Shown here in pieces: positions 17,619 to 26,470 of a DNA stretch of 64,000 nt. The number at the start of each line of letters is the position of its first letter. Position 1 is the first letter of the stretch. This stretch comes from JAAYJT01 sp037445555 (lineage in GTDB: Bacteria > Bacteroidota > Bacteroidia > Bacteroidales > JAAYJT01), in the NCBI GenBank assembly GCA_037445555.1, contig JBBIKG010000011.1:21240-85239 (forward strand), read 5' to 3'. The notes beneath the pieces were generated by a model. It made no database searches and was not told the origin of the DNA. It saw only the letters and a list, made by a program, of their open reading frames with translations. The position numbers and the translations under genes were made by a program.

Positions 17619-18221
17619 ATGAAAACAGCATTCCCTTCTTCAAACGTCATACTCTGGTTTTCCATGTTCACACTGATTTCTGCCGCTGCTCTATCGGGTT
17701 GTGAGAAGGAACCAGCCACCCAGGGCAAGAATAAATTTGAGTACGACGGCAAATCCTATCCTTTATCCGGAGGCCGGATTGAATATTTCGGAAAGTGGGA
17801 GGAGTCTATGCCCTCGTTCAATTACGACCTCATTCTTATCTCGCCGGGCATAAAATTCGGTGCCAATGGCGAGCTTACCGGGAAAGGAAATGCTCTCTAT
17901 TTCGAGATGTTCTCTTCCTCCGACCTTGACCTGCTGGAAGGCAGTTACAAGTTTGTGGACGACCAACAGCTCAAGGCAGGCACATTTGATAAAGGAACAT
18001 TTTATGCCAATATCGACTTTAACTCTTACACAGGCGAGTGGTGGGGCACTGTGAGTGATGGAACCGTGACGATAGGCAAATCCGGCGAAAATTATGAAAT
18101 TAAAGTCGACTGCACCAGCGACTCGGGCAAGAAGCTCAGCGGTTATTTCAAAGGAAACTTGCCCGTGGTAAGATTAGCTAGCATGTCAACCTACAAATCG
18201 CAGTTCTCCGCCAATTTCTGA
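17619..18221 (+). CDS. Predicted lipoprotein, function unknown
   Basis: A 200-aa protein starting at ATG 17619 with a signal peptide ending in the lipobox LSGC, so it should be anchored in the cell envelope. The mature part starts with a short acidic linker and continues with alternating strands rich in G, Y and D (for example KFEYDGKSYPLSGG). This is the look of small Bacteroidota beta-sandwich lipoproteins, but I do not recognise a named family. It follows the PHP gene by 128 bp in the same direction. Confidence 0.65.
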   Translation: MKTAFPSSNVILWFSMFTLISAAALSGCEKEPATQGKNKFEYDGKSYPLSGGRIEYFGKWEESMPSFNYDLILISPGIKFGANGELTGKGNALYFEMFSSSDLDLLEGSYKFVDDQQLKAGTFDKGTFYANIDFNSYTGEWWGTVSDGTVTIGKSGENYEIKVDCTSDSGKKLSGYFKGNLPVVRLASMSTYKSQFSANF

Positions 18222-18269
18222 CCATGTTGCCGTAAGCCGGCGTCAGCTAGTCAGCAAGGCGCACGAAGA

Positions 18270-19592
18270 TCATCCGGCAATGGGATGGTGCCTGCGGAAT
18301 TGTATCAGTCGTTCTTCAAGGTCGGGAAACTGACATCGCTTCACCAGCGACACACAGGCGCGTAGCCCTTCGGTGCGTTCGCTACCGGTAACAGCAAGCG
18401 ATATGGCGCTGATACCATAATAGAGCAGCTTCTCAATCAGCTGCTCCCCTGTGAAACCCGGGTAGGAAATCGTGAAATAGAAGCCATCGGCAATGGGACG
18501 GTCAATATCGGTGTCGTATACAATGCTGAAGCCGTTCCTGGTGAAAAGCTCTTTCATGATCTTCGCTTTTTCGCCATATTCATGCACATCGTTCAGGAAT
18601 CTGTAATTGCCATCATTGACGGCTTGCAGGATGGCGGCCAACGCATATTGCGCCGAGTGCGACGTGCCGCTGCTGAGGGCATACACCGTGCCAAACACCA
18701 TGGCATGTCCAAGCCTGTCGGTGGTATAATGTTTGCGCAGGTAAGGCGAGGTGGTGTTGAAAAGATGTTCTGAAATCACCATCATAGCCACCCGTTGCCC
18801 GGCATAGCTGAAGGCTTTTGAACTTGAAATCAGCAACACATAGTTGCCTGTGTATTTTGCTACTGTAGGCTGGAAAGGCGGCACACCCGGGTTGGATAAG
18901 TCATTACGGAAGTCCATGGCAATGTAGGCCAGATCTTCAATCACAACCACTCCGTATTTTGTGGCCAGCTCGCCAATGATGCTCAATTCCTGTTCGTTGA
19001 AACAGATCCAGGAAGGGTTGTTCGGGTTAGAGTACAGGATGGAATGGATATGCCCCTTGCTCAGGTAAGATTCGAGCTTCTCCCGCAGCTTATCGCCCCG
19101 AAAGTTATACACGTCAAACGACTCGAACTTACGGCCAAGGATCATATGCTGCTGTTTGTGCACCATGAACCCGGGATCGATGAACAAGGTAGTGTCGCGG
19201 TCTTCATACATCTGGCCTAGAGTAAGGAAACAGGCAAAGCTGCCCTGCATCGATCCTACCGTCGGGATGCAGCATGCCGGGCTTATATCAACGTCAAGAA
19301 AGTTCTTCACGAACCGGCTGATTTCTTTTTTCAGCGCAGGTACGCCGTCTATATCGGGATAGATGGCTGCCACACCCCGCTCCAGAGCTTCTATTTCGGC
19401 TTTCACGCCTACCGATGCCGGAGGCAAACCCGGAATCCCCATCTCCATGCGGATAAACTTCTCGCCCGAGGCGGCTTCAATATTATCCACCAATCGTTTA
19501 ATCTCCCGGATTGACGCTTTACCAACGCTGGTGAGATTCATTAAGCGGATCTGTTCAAACACGATATCGGCGTTGATGGGTGTGGTTTGCAT
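18270..19592 (-). CDS. PLP-dependent aminotransferase, class I/II (fold type I)
   Basis: A 440-aa cytoplasmic enzyme transferring amino groups between an amino acid and a keto acid. Visible family signatures are YSNPNNPSW at 187-195 (substrate and PLP binding), VVIEDLAYIAMD with D220 and Y223 (ring nitrogen and O3' contacts), and SSSKAFSYAGQRV with the Schiff-base Lys259. The ATG at 19592 gives a normal N-terminus. It is the third gene of a same-strand group with a DcaP-like porin (72 bp upstream) and a Na+/solute symporter. The context suggests that it transaminates the compound those two import. Substrate specificity is unknown; the enzyme is of the general aspartate/tyrosine/2-oxo-acid type. 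Confidence 0.9.
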   Translation of the reverse strand: MQTTPINADIVFEQIRLMNLTSVGKASIREIKRLVDNIEAASGEKFIRMEMGIPGLPPASVGVKAEIEALERGVAAIYPDIDGVPALKKEISRFVKNFLDVDISPACCIPTVGSMQGSFACFLTLGQMYEDRDTTLFIDPGFMVHKQQHMILGRKFESFDVYNFRGDKLREKLESYLSKGHIHSILYSNPNNPSWICFNEQELSIIGELATKYGVVVIEDLAYIAMDFRNDLSNPGVPPFQPTVAKYTGNYVLLISSSKAFSYAGQRVAMMVISEHLFNTTSPYLRKHYTTDRLGHAMVFGTVYALSSGTSHSAQYALAAILQAVNDGNYRFLNDVHEYGEKAKIMKELFTRNGFSIVYDTDIDRPIADGFYFTISYPGFTGEQLIEKLLYYGISAISLAVTGSERTEGLRACVSLVKRCQFPDLEERLIQFRRHHPIAG

Positions 19593-19594
19593 AC

Positions 19595-19606
19595 AATTAT
19601 ATAATT
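19595..19606. promoter_or_regulatory. AT-rich palindrome ahead of the aminotransferase start
   Basis: AATTATATAATT is a perfect 12-bp palindrome 2 bp upstream of the aminotransferase ATG, within a very AT-rich 30-bp stretch. It could be an operator, but low complexity makes chance likely. Confidence 0.2.
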
Positions 19607-19664
19607 ATATTAATTAAATGATATAAAGATTTGAATATCAGTTCAAAGAAACAAAAAATGTGCA

Positions 19665-20897
19665 TCAAAAATAATAGTAGAAGGTCACCAAAAGTCTCAG
19701 ATTTTTTGTTTCATTAATGTTCTGCACAATTCCTTTGGTATCGGGGGTACCGTACCCGGCAGCCGTATACTCAAGCTCGATGGAGATTTGCGTTTTAGCG
19801 GAGATGAACGACAGGGAAGGGGCTATGCGGTACACATAACCGATGTCTTTTCCGCGCCCAAAATACCTGCCTGTGTTTTCGTGTGTGGTGCCGAGATTCT
19901 TGAGATATCCGCAATACAGCCCGAATTTGACAGCTTGGCCGTAGGAGATGTAGTTCCAGAGATTGAGATGGTTGGTAGGGGTATAGGTTTCGATCTTTGT
20001 ATCGGGGTTCACTGTTCTCACGGCATAGCCGCCCATCATCAGATGCTCGGTCAGGTTTTGCCCGAAGATCCCCTTCATGCTCCACAGAAAGTTTTTATTG
20101 ACGTATTTGTGGTAGGCCATAAAGGCATAAGAGCCTATTGTTTCGTTGGTCTGATAGTTATTGTCGGTAACCAACCTGGGCTGCAATACCTTGTAATCTG
20201 CTGCAAACCCCCAGATGCGGGTGGGTGTTTTGTGCTGCAGCTGAAAGTGAACATTGGGTATGAGTGCGTTTTTCATGTAGTTGGGAAGTGCTCCCGAAGG
20301 CCCTTCGCTTGCATGATCGCGTTGGGTGACAAAGGAAAGATTAAGACTGTATGTGTCAATAAACCGAGTGTAGCCAATCTGCGGGTTGCGGATAAACGGC
20401 TGAAAAGGAGCCCCTGTGTTCAGGGAGATGACCTGCGGAAAAACGTCCACAACAAACATAGGATGCCAGAACTGACCGAACATGAGCTCTGATTTCTCCC
20501 AGCGAAGTTTGCCGATGGCATGCCGGAGCCTAAATCCGTTTATATCGCCGTTGGTGACACCTGAGAAGTCGGCTTCGATCATACCTGAAGTTTTGGCTCC
20601 AAATGCATCAGGCCCTTTTATATCGCCTGTAATGCGCGTAGTAATGGCACTGTAATTGAACGATGGATGGGCGTTGATATCCTTTCCGTTTTTATCTGGT
20701 AACGTATTGGCTGGTACGATCATAAATAGGTCTTCGCGAGCTGAAACTACCTGGCGGCTGTCGTACCAGTAATCACTCTTGATGAATCCCCTGAATGAGA
20801 TTCCAAATTTCTTTTCATCGGCCTGATTCTGTGCAGAAGCAAACCTGGCAACCATCAGCGTCAGTATGACTGAGATTGCAATAACGACTTTTTTCAT
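19665..20897 (-). CDS. DcaP-like outer-membrane porin
   Basis: A 410-aa protein with a signal peptide cleaved after FASAQ and a C-terminus ending in aromatic residues (TFYYYF), as for an outer-membrane barrel. The early text GFIKSDYWYDSRQ and the later MFGQFWHPMFVVDVFP followed by GAPFQPFIRNPQIGYTRF match what I remember of Bacteroidota DcaP-family trimeric porins, which take up small dicarboxylate-like or amino acid-like solutes. It starts 10 bp after the stop of the sodium/solute symporter and precedes an aminotransferase. The three therefore form a plausible uptake-and-use unit: outer-membrane pore, inner-membrane symporter, cytoplasmic enzyme. The porin assignment is good; the solute is not known. 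Confidence 0.75.
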   Translation of the reverse strand: MKKVVIAISVILTLMVARFASAQNQADEKKFGISFRGFIKSDYWYDSRQVVSAREDLFMIVPANTLPDKNGKDINAHPSFNYSAITTRITGDIKGPDAFGAKTSGMIEADFSGVTNGDINGFRLRHAIGKLRWEKSELMFGQFWHPMFVVDVFPQVISLNTGAPFQPFIRNPQIGYTRFIDTYSLNLSFVTQRDHASEGPSGALPNYMKNALIPNVHFQLQHKTPTRIWGFAADYKVLQPRLVTDNNYQTNETIGSYAFMAYHKYVNKNFLWSMKGIFGQNLTEHLMMGGYAVRTVNPDTKIETYTPTNHLNLWNYISYGQAVKFGLYCGYLKNLGTTHENTGRYFGRGKDIGYVYRIAPSLSFISAKTQISIELEYTAAGYGTPDTKGIVQNINETKNLRLLVTFYYYF

Positions 20898-20907
20898 TGT
20901 ATGGAAA

Positions 20908-22338
20908 TTATTGTTTTACGTAGGCAAAGACGCTCATAACCGGAGTAAGTACCAGAGAGGCTATCATTCCGATTGTGCCTGCCTGCGGCGATGGCATGCC
21001 TGTGAAGTATAGGATAAGACAGGTTGCGAGCGAGAGGATGGCTGCACTAGCAGCTCCGAAGTAATTCACTCTTTTTGTCATCAGGCCCCACACAAAGGGT
21101 CCCAGAAAAAACGACCCGATGGCGCCCCACGAAATACCAAGAATGGCCACGATGGAATCGATATTTGACAGGGCCAGCAGAACGGATAATGTCACAAAAA
21201 ATGCACTCATCCAGCGCATTAGCTCCGTGAGCTTCTTATCTGTCATCTGGCGGTTTATGAAACCATTGATAAAGTCTTTGGACACTGTGGAGCTGGCAAT
21301 CAACACCAGGGCAGCCAAGGTTGACATGCTGGCAGAAAGTATCAGCAAAAGGATAACCACCGACAATGACTCAGGGATGACATGGGTAAGCAACTCAGGC
21401 ATCAGGCGGTCCACCACGGGTTTGCCGTCGATAAAGGCAAGTGGGGTTTTGGCAGGCGACATAAATATACGGGCGGTGGACCCGACGAAATAGGCCACGC
21501 CACCGATAAGGAGCGCAAAAATGGTTGATGTAACCATGCCCAGTCTGATGGCTTTTCGATCCCTGACGGCATAAAACTTCTGTACAAGTTGTGGCATGGC
21601 GAAGGGAGCAACGCTTGTAAGGAATATCAGCGAGAACAAGGGCCACCAACCCGGCGGACCAACCCAGGAGGTCAGTTTTGGATTAAAAGCTGTCAGCGAT
21701 TTGGTAATTTGACGCAGCCCCTCTCCGGCATTCAGGGTGCTTCCCAAAAGAACAAGTACCCCGGCAATCATAATGACACCAAAAATAGTGTCGATCAGAG
21801 TCATTGATTTGTACCCCCCCATCACCAGGTACACTGCTGTAAGGATACCCATCATCAGCAAGGCGCTTTGGTAAGGAATGTTAAATGTAGAAGTGAAAAG
21901 GTAGGATAACCCCATGAACACTGCAGCCGAATAAGGAATGAGGAAGACGAAGATCACGATGGCGGAAAGGAGTTTGAAGTGTCTGCTGCGATATCTTTTT
22001 TCTATGAATTCGCTAAGGGTGGTTACGCCGTATTCGGTGGACATTTTTTTTATGCGCCATCCGAGCAAAGCCCAAACTCCAAGTACCCCGACAAGGGCAT
22101 TAAAAAAGGCTACCCATAGTGAAGAGTAGCCGAAATCCCAACCAATTTTCCCTGCAAACCCAATAAAGAGCACAGCCGAGAAGTAGGCGGTTCCGTATGA
22201 AAAAGCTGTCATCCAGGCGCCAATGTTTCCTCCGCCGAGAAAATAGTCGTTGAATGATTTAGTTTTGCGTAAACCCAGCACTCCGATGTAGAAAATCAGG
22301 AGGGTATAAATGGCCAGAACGATGTACTTTAATGACAT
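20908..22338 (-). CDS. Sodium/solute symporter (SSS family)
   Basis: A 476-aa inner-membrane protein with about 13 hydrophobic helices. SSS hallmarks are the N-terminal FLGGGNIGAWMTAFSYGTAYFSA segment (positions about 33-55), the GWRIKKMSTEYGVTTLSEFIEKRY stretch after helix 3, and GGYKSMTLIDTIFGVIM in the middle. The family uses the Na+ gradient to import proline, sugars, nucleosides, pantothenate or other small solutes; the specificity is not readable here. The ATG at 22338 is preceded by a well-spaced promoter at 22371-22401. The DcaP-like porin begins 10 bp downstream, so the two are almost certainly cotranscribed. Confidence 0.92.
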   Translation of the reverse strand: MSLKYIVLAIYTLLIFYIGVLGLRKTKSFNDYFLGGGNIGAWMTAFSYGTAYFSAVLFIGFAGKIGWDFGYSSLWVAFFNALVGVLGVWALLGWRIKKMSTEYGVTTLSEFIEKRYRSRHFKLLSAIVIFVFLIPYSAAVFMGLSYLFTSTFNIPYQSALLMMGILTAVYLVMGGYKSMTLIDTIFGVIMIAGVLVLLGSTLNAGEGLRQITKSLTAFNPKLTSWVGPPGWWPLFSLIFLTSVAPFAMPQLVQKFYAVRDRKAIRLGMVTSTIFALLIGGVAYFVGSTARIFMSPAKTPLAFIDGKPVVDRLMPELLTHVIPESLSVVILLLILSASMSTLAALVLIASSTVSKDFINGFINRQMTDKKLTELMRWMSAFFVTLSVLLALSNIDSIVAILGISWGAIGSFFLGPFVWGLMTKRVNYFGAASAAILSLATCLILYFTGMPSPQAGTIGMIASLVLTPVMSVFAYVKQ

Positions 22339-22370
22339 TACGGATAGTGATTGATGGGGGAAAAGCCTTG

Positions 22371-22401
22371 CAAATGTAGCAGAATTTTATTCCTTAATAA
22401 A
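22371..22401 (-). promoter_or_regulatory. Promoter of the symporter-porin-aminotransferase group
   Basis: On the minus strand, TTTA (22401-22398), a 19-bp spacer, then TACATTTG (22378-22371) match the TTTG / TAnnTTTG consensus with one mismatch in the -33 element. The start codon lies 33 bp beyond the -7 box. Confidence 0.6.
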
Positions 22402-22444
22402 CGTATTTCTTTGCATTTTAAAGCCCTGCCTCCAGTAGTGAAAT

Positions 22445-23941
22445 TTATTTATTGTCCACCAACAGTGAGTGCAGCTTGCCGGCAGATTCAAAGCGTGCGC
22501 TCTTGGTTTCAGGATCACCGTAAAGGAAAAAAACGAAGTCCATGGCCGGGGTTGAATCCTCCAGTTGACTGATAAAATTCAGTGCAATATCATTTGGGGT
22601 AACCATCCACCTGCCGGCAATCTTCTGCATACCAAAAACAAGACCGTTTTTTTTGTCAGAGGGAAGGTATGACTTGTATACAAGTTCAGAGCATCCCAGA
22701 GCCTGGCTGGTGCTGAAATCAAAATCAAAATCGTAAGGGATGCCATAATTATCCATGGCACTGAGGATAGAGAGCAGCTTATCCTTTCGTGATAGCCGGG
22801 GACGCAACACCAGCATGTGATCAGCATTTGCAGAAACCTCCAGAGGCTCGAGCAGGACTCCGCCTGCTTTAGCTTCGATGGTGGAGTAGTAAAGACCAGC
22901 TTTATCAGGCCTTGATTTCAGCTGGAAGATTTCGGGGTGGCGTGCATCAAGATAGTTGGTAAGCCGGTTGCCGAACATCTGTTGCGATTCCTGTTCGAAG
23001 TATTCATCCATCACCATCAGGGTGCCGGTAAAGATGGCTGAATGTGTGAAAAAACCGGGTATGCCTATATTGCTGAGAAATCCCTCACGGCGCTGCAGCA
23101 AAATATCGCCGGGTTCCAGCAGCGGATACAGTTGCCTGATCTGTTCGCGGGTGATGTAGTATCCTGAACGGTTAGTAATACGGAGGTGGCTGGCAAATAC
23201 AGATACCTTCTCCTGAATGGGGTATAGCCACCGGAAGGCTTCGCGCACCGTAAAGTCAACTATTCCCGATAACGCGGAACCCAGCGGAGGAAACACAGAG
23301 GAGGCAAAGTGATTATATGTGTCAACGGAGTACTCCCGCAGCCGCCTTATGTTCTCATCTTCCTCCTGTGTCAGCCTGATCTTTCTGATGGTCGCGTATC
23401 CGGCGTGAAGATCGAACTGCCTGCCGGGAAGGGCCATCATGGCGATTAAGACATTGTAGTCAGTCTCGATGCCGTATTCACCGAGCGTTTCATTCAAGAG
23501 GGTCATGAAATATGTGTTCTCCGAACTGTATTCTGCAAGCCTGATAAGCAATTCGAACTGGGCTATCAGAGCCGCATACCATATAATCCTGTTGCGTTTA
23601 ACCTCAACATCAATACTGAGTGAATCCGGTGCTTGGGGCTCAGAAAATTCTTCCAGGTATGCCACCAGCGCCTCGTTGGCAGTATTTAAAGAGAGAAAAA
23701 TCTGTTTCAGCTCCTGGATGTCCTGTACTGAGGCATTTGCCACACTGATGGCATTGTATTTCCGGATGTTGATTTCAGAAAGTTGTGATTGTAGATGAGT
23801 AATCCGGTTAACCAGGATCCGGGCAGATTCATCAACGGCACTCCACTCATTCTGGCGTAGATTGCCATTGACGGATATATCTACCGGCACTCTCTCATCC
23901 GAAACCATCATGAGCAATATCAGAAGACTAAGTAACCTCAT
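22445..23941 (-). CDS. YiiX/YebB-like permuted papain-fold (NlpC/P60-related) protein
   Basis: A 498-aa protein with a short hydrophobic N-terminus (LLSLLILLMMVSDE), probably a signal peptide. Residues 30-260 are mostly helical with coiled-coil character. The C-terminal part has the signature of the circularly permuted NlpC/P60 clan: LEPGDILL, then THSAIFTG with His300, a KAGGVLLEPL strand, then GIPYDFDFDFSTSQALGCSE with Cys417. In this clan the His precedes the Cys, as seen here. Members are cysteine hydrolases acting on amide or thioester bonds, in some cases lipid-linked or cell-wall substrates. No neighbour indicates the substrate. The long helical N-terminal region makes it much larger than plain YiiX proteins (about 200 aa). 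Confidence 0.75.
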   Translation of the reverse strand: MRLLSLLILLMMVSDERVPVDISVNGNLRQNEWSAVDESARILVNRITHLQSQLSEINIRKYNAISVANASVQDIQELKQIFLSLNTANEALVAYLEEFSEPQAPDSLSIDVEVKRNRIIWYAALIAQFELLIRLAEYSSENTYFMTLLNETLGEYGIETDYNVLIAMMALPGRQFDLHAGYATIRKIRLTQEEDENIRRLREYSVDTYNHFASSVFPPLGSALSGIVDFTVREAFRWLYPIQEKVSVFASHLRITNRSGYYITREQIRQLYPLLEPGDILLQRREGFLSNIGIPGFFTHSAIFTGTLMVMDEYFEQESQQMFGNRLTNYLDARHPEIFQLKSRPDKAGLYYSTIEAKAGGVLLEPLEVSANADHMLVLRPRLSRKDKLLSILSAMDNYGIPYDFDFDFSTSQALGCSELVYKSYLPSDKKNGLVFGMQKIAGRWMVTPNDIALNFISQLEDSTPAMDFVFFLYGDPETKSARFESAGKLHSLLVDNK

Positions 23942-24024
23942 ATCTTACAATTCCACCCATGGCTTCACCTGCAGGCTGTGCTCTCATCTGCCGGCTGCCG
24001 CCTCGGTTTTTCTCTGTAAAGCTA

Positions 24025-24032
24025 TACATTTG
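24025..24032 (+). promoter_or_regulatory. Putative -7 element for the LapA-like gene
   Basis: TACATTTG matches TAnnTTTG and lies 38 bp before the ATG at 24071. No good TTTG is seen at the canonical upstream distance. Confidence 0.45.
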
Positions 24033-24070
24033 TAGTGAGAACGTAAAGTAATAATCTAAACAATCGTATT

Positions 24071-24265
24071 ATGAAAAATGCGAAGCTTTATGCCACCATC
24101 GCGCTTGCTATTCTTGTGCTGATAGTCATCGTACAGAATTTCGGAAAAGTGAGTGTCAAGCTCCTTTTTGTCACTCTCGAAATGCCGCACATTCTTCTTT
24201 TACTGCTCACTGTGAGCATCGGATTCGTGATTGGGGTAATGTACAGCAGCCTGCGGCGCAAATAA
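24071..24265 (+). CDS. LapA-like (DUF1049) small membrane protein
   Basis: A 64-aa protein consisting of two membrane helices (LYATIALAILVLIVIVQ and ILLLLLTVSIGFVIGVMYS) joined by FGKVSVKLLFVTLEMPH and ending in a basic SLRRK tail. The pattern VQN followed by a short strand-like segment, then a glycine-containing second helix ending in arginines and lysines, matches the lipopolysaccharide assembly protein A domain family. In E. coli, LapA works with LapB in regulating LpxC turnover; no lapB is adjacent and the role in Bacteroidota is uncertain. Confidence 0.75.
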   Translation: MKNAKLYATIALAILVLIVIVQNFGKVSVKLLFVTLEMPHILLLLLTVSIGFVIGVMYSSLRRK

Positions 24266-24402
24266 GGGCTGTCTCCTATATTGGCACGGAATGTTAATCC
24301 TGATAGATTTGGTGCTTATGAAACAGCCCCTGTCCCTTAGGTTTTGTTCCGATCCCTCTAGCAGGGAGCAATACACTCTTTCATGCTGCAGGCCGGGGCT
24401 TA

Positions 24403-26457
24403 TTATTCAATTTTGAAAATATCGTCGCCGAGTTTGCTGTTGATTTTAATGGAGTTCACAGTAAGATCAATGGTTTGCGGGCCGGCCTGCTGCATGATCC
24501 GGAACGGGAACTTTATACCCGACACAGCACGATAATCTTCATAAACCGTAGTTCCCGACGGTGTAACCGATTGCAGCAGCAGTCCGGAAGTTACATCAAA
24601 ATAGTTAAACTGGCTGCTACCGTTCGGGTTTGTCTGCTCTACCTTGTAGGCCTGCGCCCCGTTCACCTTTTCGATTCCCAGGAGCTGGTGCTTTATGGCT
24701 TTCTTCTCATAGTCGATTTCTGGATTCATGATAGCCTGAAACTTCATTTCCTCCAGCTTTTCGCCCTGCAGTTCCTCACTCCCCATCATGGACGACACCT
24801 TGCCCCTGGCTCCGTCGAAAATCTGCTTCGAGAATACCATACCCGAGGCACCCACTTCAACTTTAATCTTGTTTGGTGCTTTGCGGTAGGTGTCAAAATT
24901 GATCGACATGCCTTGCATGGTAGCCGAGGCCTTCATGGTAAGGTCTTTGATACCCTGCAATTTTTTCTTTCCGCCTCTTACCTCTAAATACCTGTCGATC
25001 ACCTGCCGGGCTGTAAGATTGGCGGGTGGCGGCAACAGTTGTTTGTCAGGATCGTATTCTACACCATCCTCGTTGAGGTAGGTAATTTTTCCGCTTTTCG
25101 AGAATTTCTTCATCTGCCCGGCCACGTCGGCAGCTTTTCCCACAATCAGGATGTGTGCATTTTCCGGAAAGAGCAGGTTGTTGGCAGAGGCTAGAATATC
25201 TTCAGGGGTTATTGCCGCCACCTGTTCCAGATAGGTGTCGTAGTAGTTTTCGGGCAGCTGAAAGCGTGCTGTATTAAGCGCAAACGAAGCTATGGTTTGC
25301 GGATTTTCGAGCGAGAGTGCAAAGTTGCCACTGAGTTCGTTTTTGTACAGCCGCAGTTCATCGAGAGGTACAGCCTCAGTTCGTATGCGGTTTATTTCGT
25401 ATAATATCTCGTGTACTGCGCTGTCGGTGGCAATATTGCGAACATCTGCGGTGGCAATAAATGAGCCCATAAGTTTATCTGAATTGAGCTTGCTATAGGC
25501 TCCGTAGGTAAACCCGTGCTGCTCGCGCAGGTTGTTGAACAGCCTCGAAGTGCTGCCACCGAGGATATTGTTCATCACTCTACCCTTGATGGCAAATTCC
25601 GAACCAGGCTTCAGCTCCACCGGAAACCCAAGGCTGATCACCGATTGCACCGCTGAAGGCCTGTCAACCAAAGCAACTTTGGTTTCGGCTGGCCGCCTGA
25701 CCGCAGGATAGGTTTGCCGGGGAACGGGCGCATTGACCCAGGAAGAAAAATATTTTGTCACCAAACCTCTTGCCTGGTCTACCGACATATCTCCCACAAT
25801 TGCCAGGTAGGCAACCCCTGGTTTGTAATACGTTTTGTAAAATGTTTCAATAGCTTCCAGTGTGACCTTTTCGACACTCTTTTCGGTGGGGTTGAGGCCA
25901 TAGGGATGGTTTATTCCAAAAAACAAGGTGTTGCTCACACGGCTTGCTATCTGGTTAGGGTTATTCCGTGCAGCCATCAGGCCTGATGTGGTTTGTTTCT
26001 TAGCCCTTTCAAAGTGTTCTTTCTCGAACCTGGCATTGAGTACAACATCGGCAAGCAGTTCGGTAATTTTTTCTGCATTGCGCGACAGCCCGCTTGCCGA
26101 CAATTGCCTTGCATCAGTGGTTAATGAAGCTCCTATATAGTCGATTTCATCATCAATTTGTTTCTTGGTCCGCGTGGTGGTTGCCGTACGCAACAACTGC
26201 CCTGTCAGGTCGCTGAGCCCTGCAAATTCGCCTTCAAACACGCGATCAAAATCAAAAAACAATGAAAAATAGATCTGTGGCAATTTGCGATTCTCAACCA
26301 CGAATACTTTGAGACCGTTTTCCAGCTCAAATGACTTTGCCTTCTCCAGTTTCAGCAGCGTTGCTGGGGCAGGAGCCGGACGCACCGAACGATCCATCTG
26401 TCCGGTCACCGAGAGAGTGATTAATGCGAATACTATGAACATTCCAATCTTCTTCAT
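24403..26457 (-). CDS. M16-family non-catalytic subunit fused to a LolA/DUF4292-like domain
   Basis: A 684-aa exported protein (signal peptide IGMFIVFALITLSVTGQ). Residues about 30-440 are two M16 (insulinase-fold) domains, but the HxxEH zinc motif is replaced by LSDLTGQLL and the protein should be inactive on its own. Heterodimeric M16B systems pair such a subunit with an active one, and the active partner is the gene just upstream. The C-terminal 220 residues (from about 460) form a separate beta-rich domain: VIDRYLEVRGGKKKLQGIKD, then strands with KVEVGASGMVFSKQIFDG and YFDVTSGLLLQSV. It reads like a LolA/LolB-type outer-membrane lipoprotein-sorting or DUF4292 fold. The ATG at 26457 is favoured over 26517 because GGAGGAG lies 6 nt before it, an unusually strong Shine-Dalgarno for this phylum. 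Confidence 0.88.
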   Translation of the reverse strand: MKKIGMFIVFALITLSVTGQMDRSVRPAPAPATLLKLEKAKSFELENGLKVFVVENRKLPQIYFSLFFDFDRVFEGEFAGLSDLTGQLLRTATTTRTKKQIDDEIDYIGASLTTDARQLSASGLSRNAEKITELLADVVLNARFEKEHFERAKKQTTSGLMAARNNPNQIASRVSNTLFFGINHPYGLNPTEKSVEKVTLEAIETFYKTYYKPGVAYLAIVGDMSVDQARGLVTKYFSSWVNAPVPRQTYPAVRRPAETKVALVDRPSAVQSVISLGFPVELKPGSEFAIKGRVMNNILGGSTSRLFNNLREQHGFTYGAYSKLNSDKLMGSFIATADVRNIATDSAVHEILYEINRIRTEAVPLDELRLYKNELSGNFALSLENPQTIASFALNTARFQLPENYYDTYLEQVAAITPEDILASANNLLFPENAHILIVGKAADVAGQMKKFSKSGKITYLNEDGVEYDPDKQLLPPPANLTARQVIDRYLEVRGGKKKLQGIKDLTMKASATMQGMSINFDTYRKAPNKIKVEVGASGMVFSKQIFDGARGKVSSMMGSEELQGEKLEEMKFQAIMNPEIDYEKKAIKHQLLGIEKVNGAQAYKVEQTNPNGSSQFNYFDVTSGLLLQSVTPSGTTVYEDYRAVSGIKFPFRIMQQAGPQTIDLTVNSIKINSKLGDDIFKIE

Positions 26458-26470
26458 GACTTCTCCTCCG

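Noticed and set aside
24264..24343. GGGCTGT / ACAGCCC inverted repeat after the LapA-like gene as a terminator
   Set aside because: The arms are about 50 nt apart and no T-run follows.
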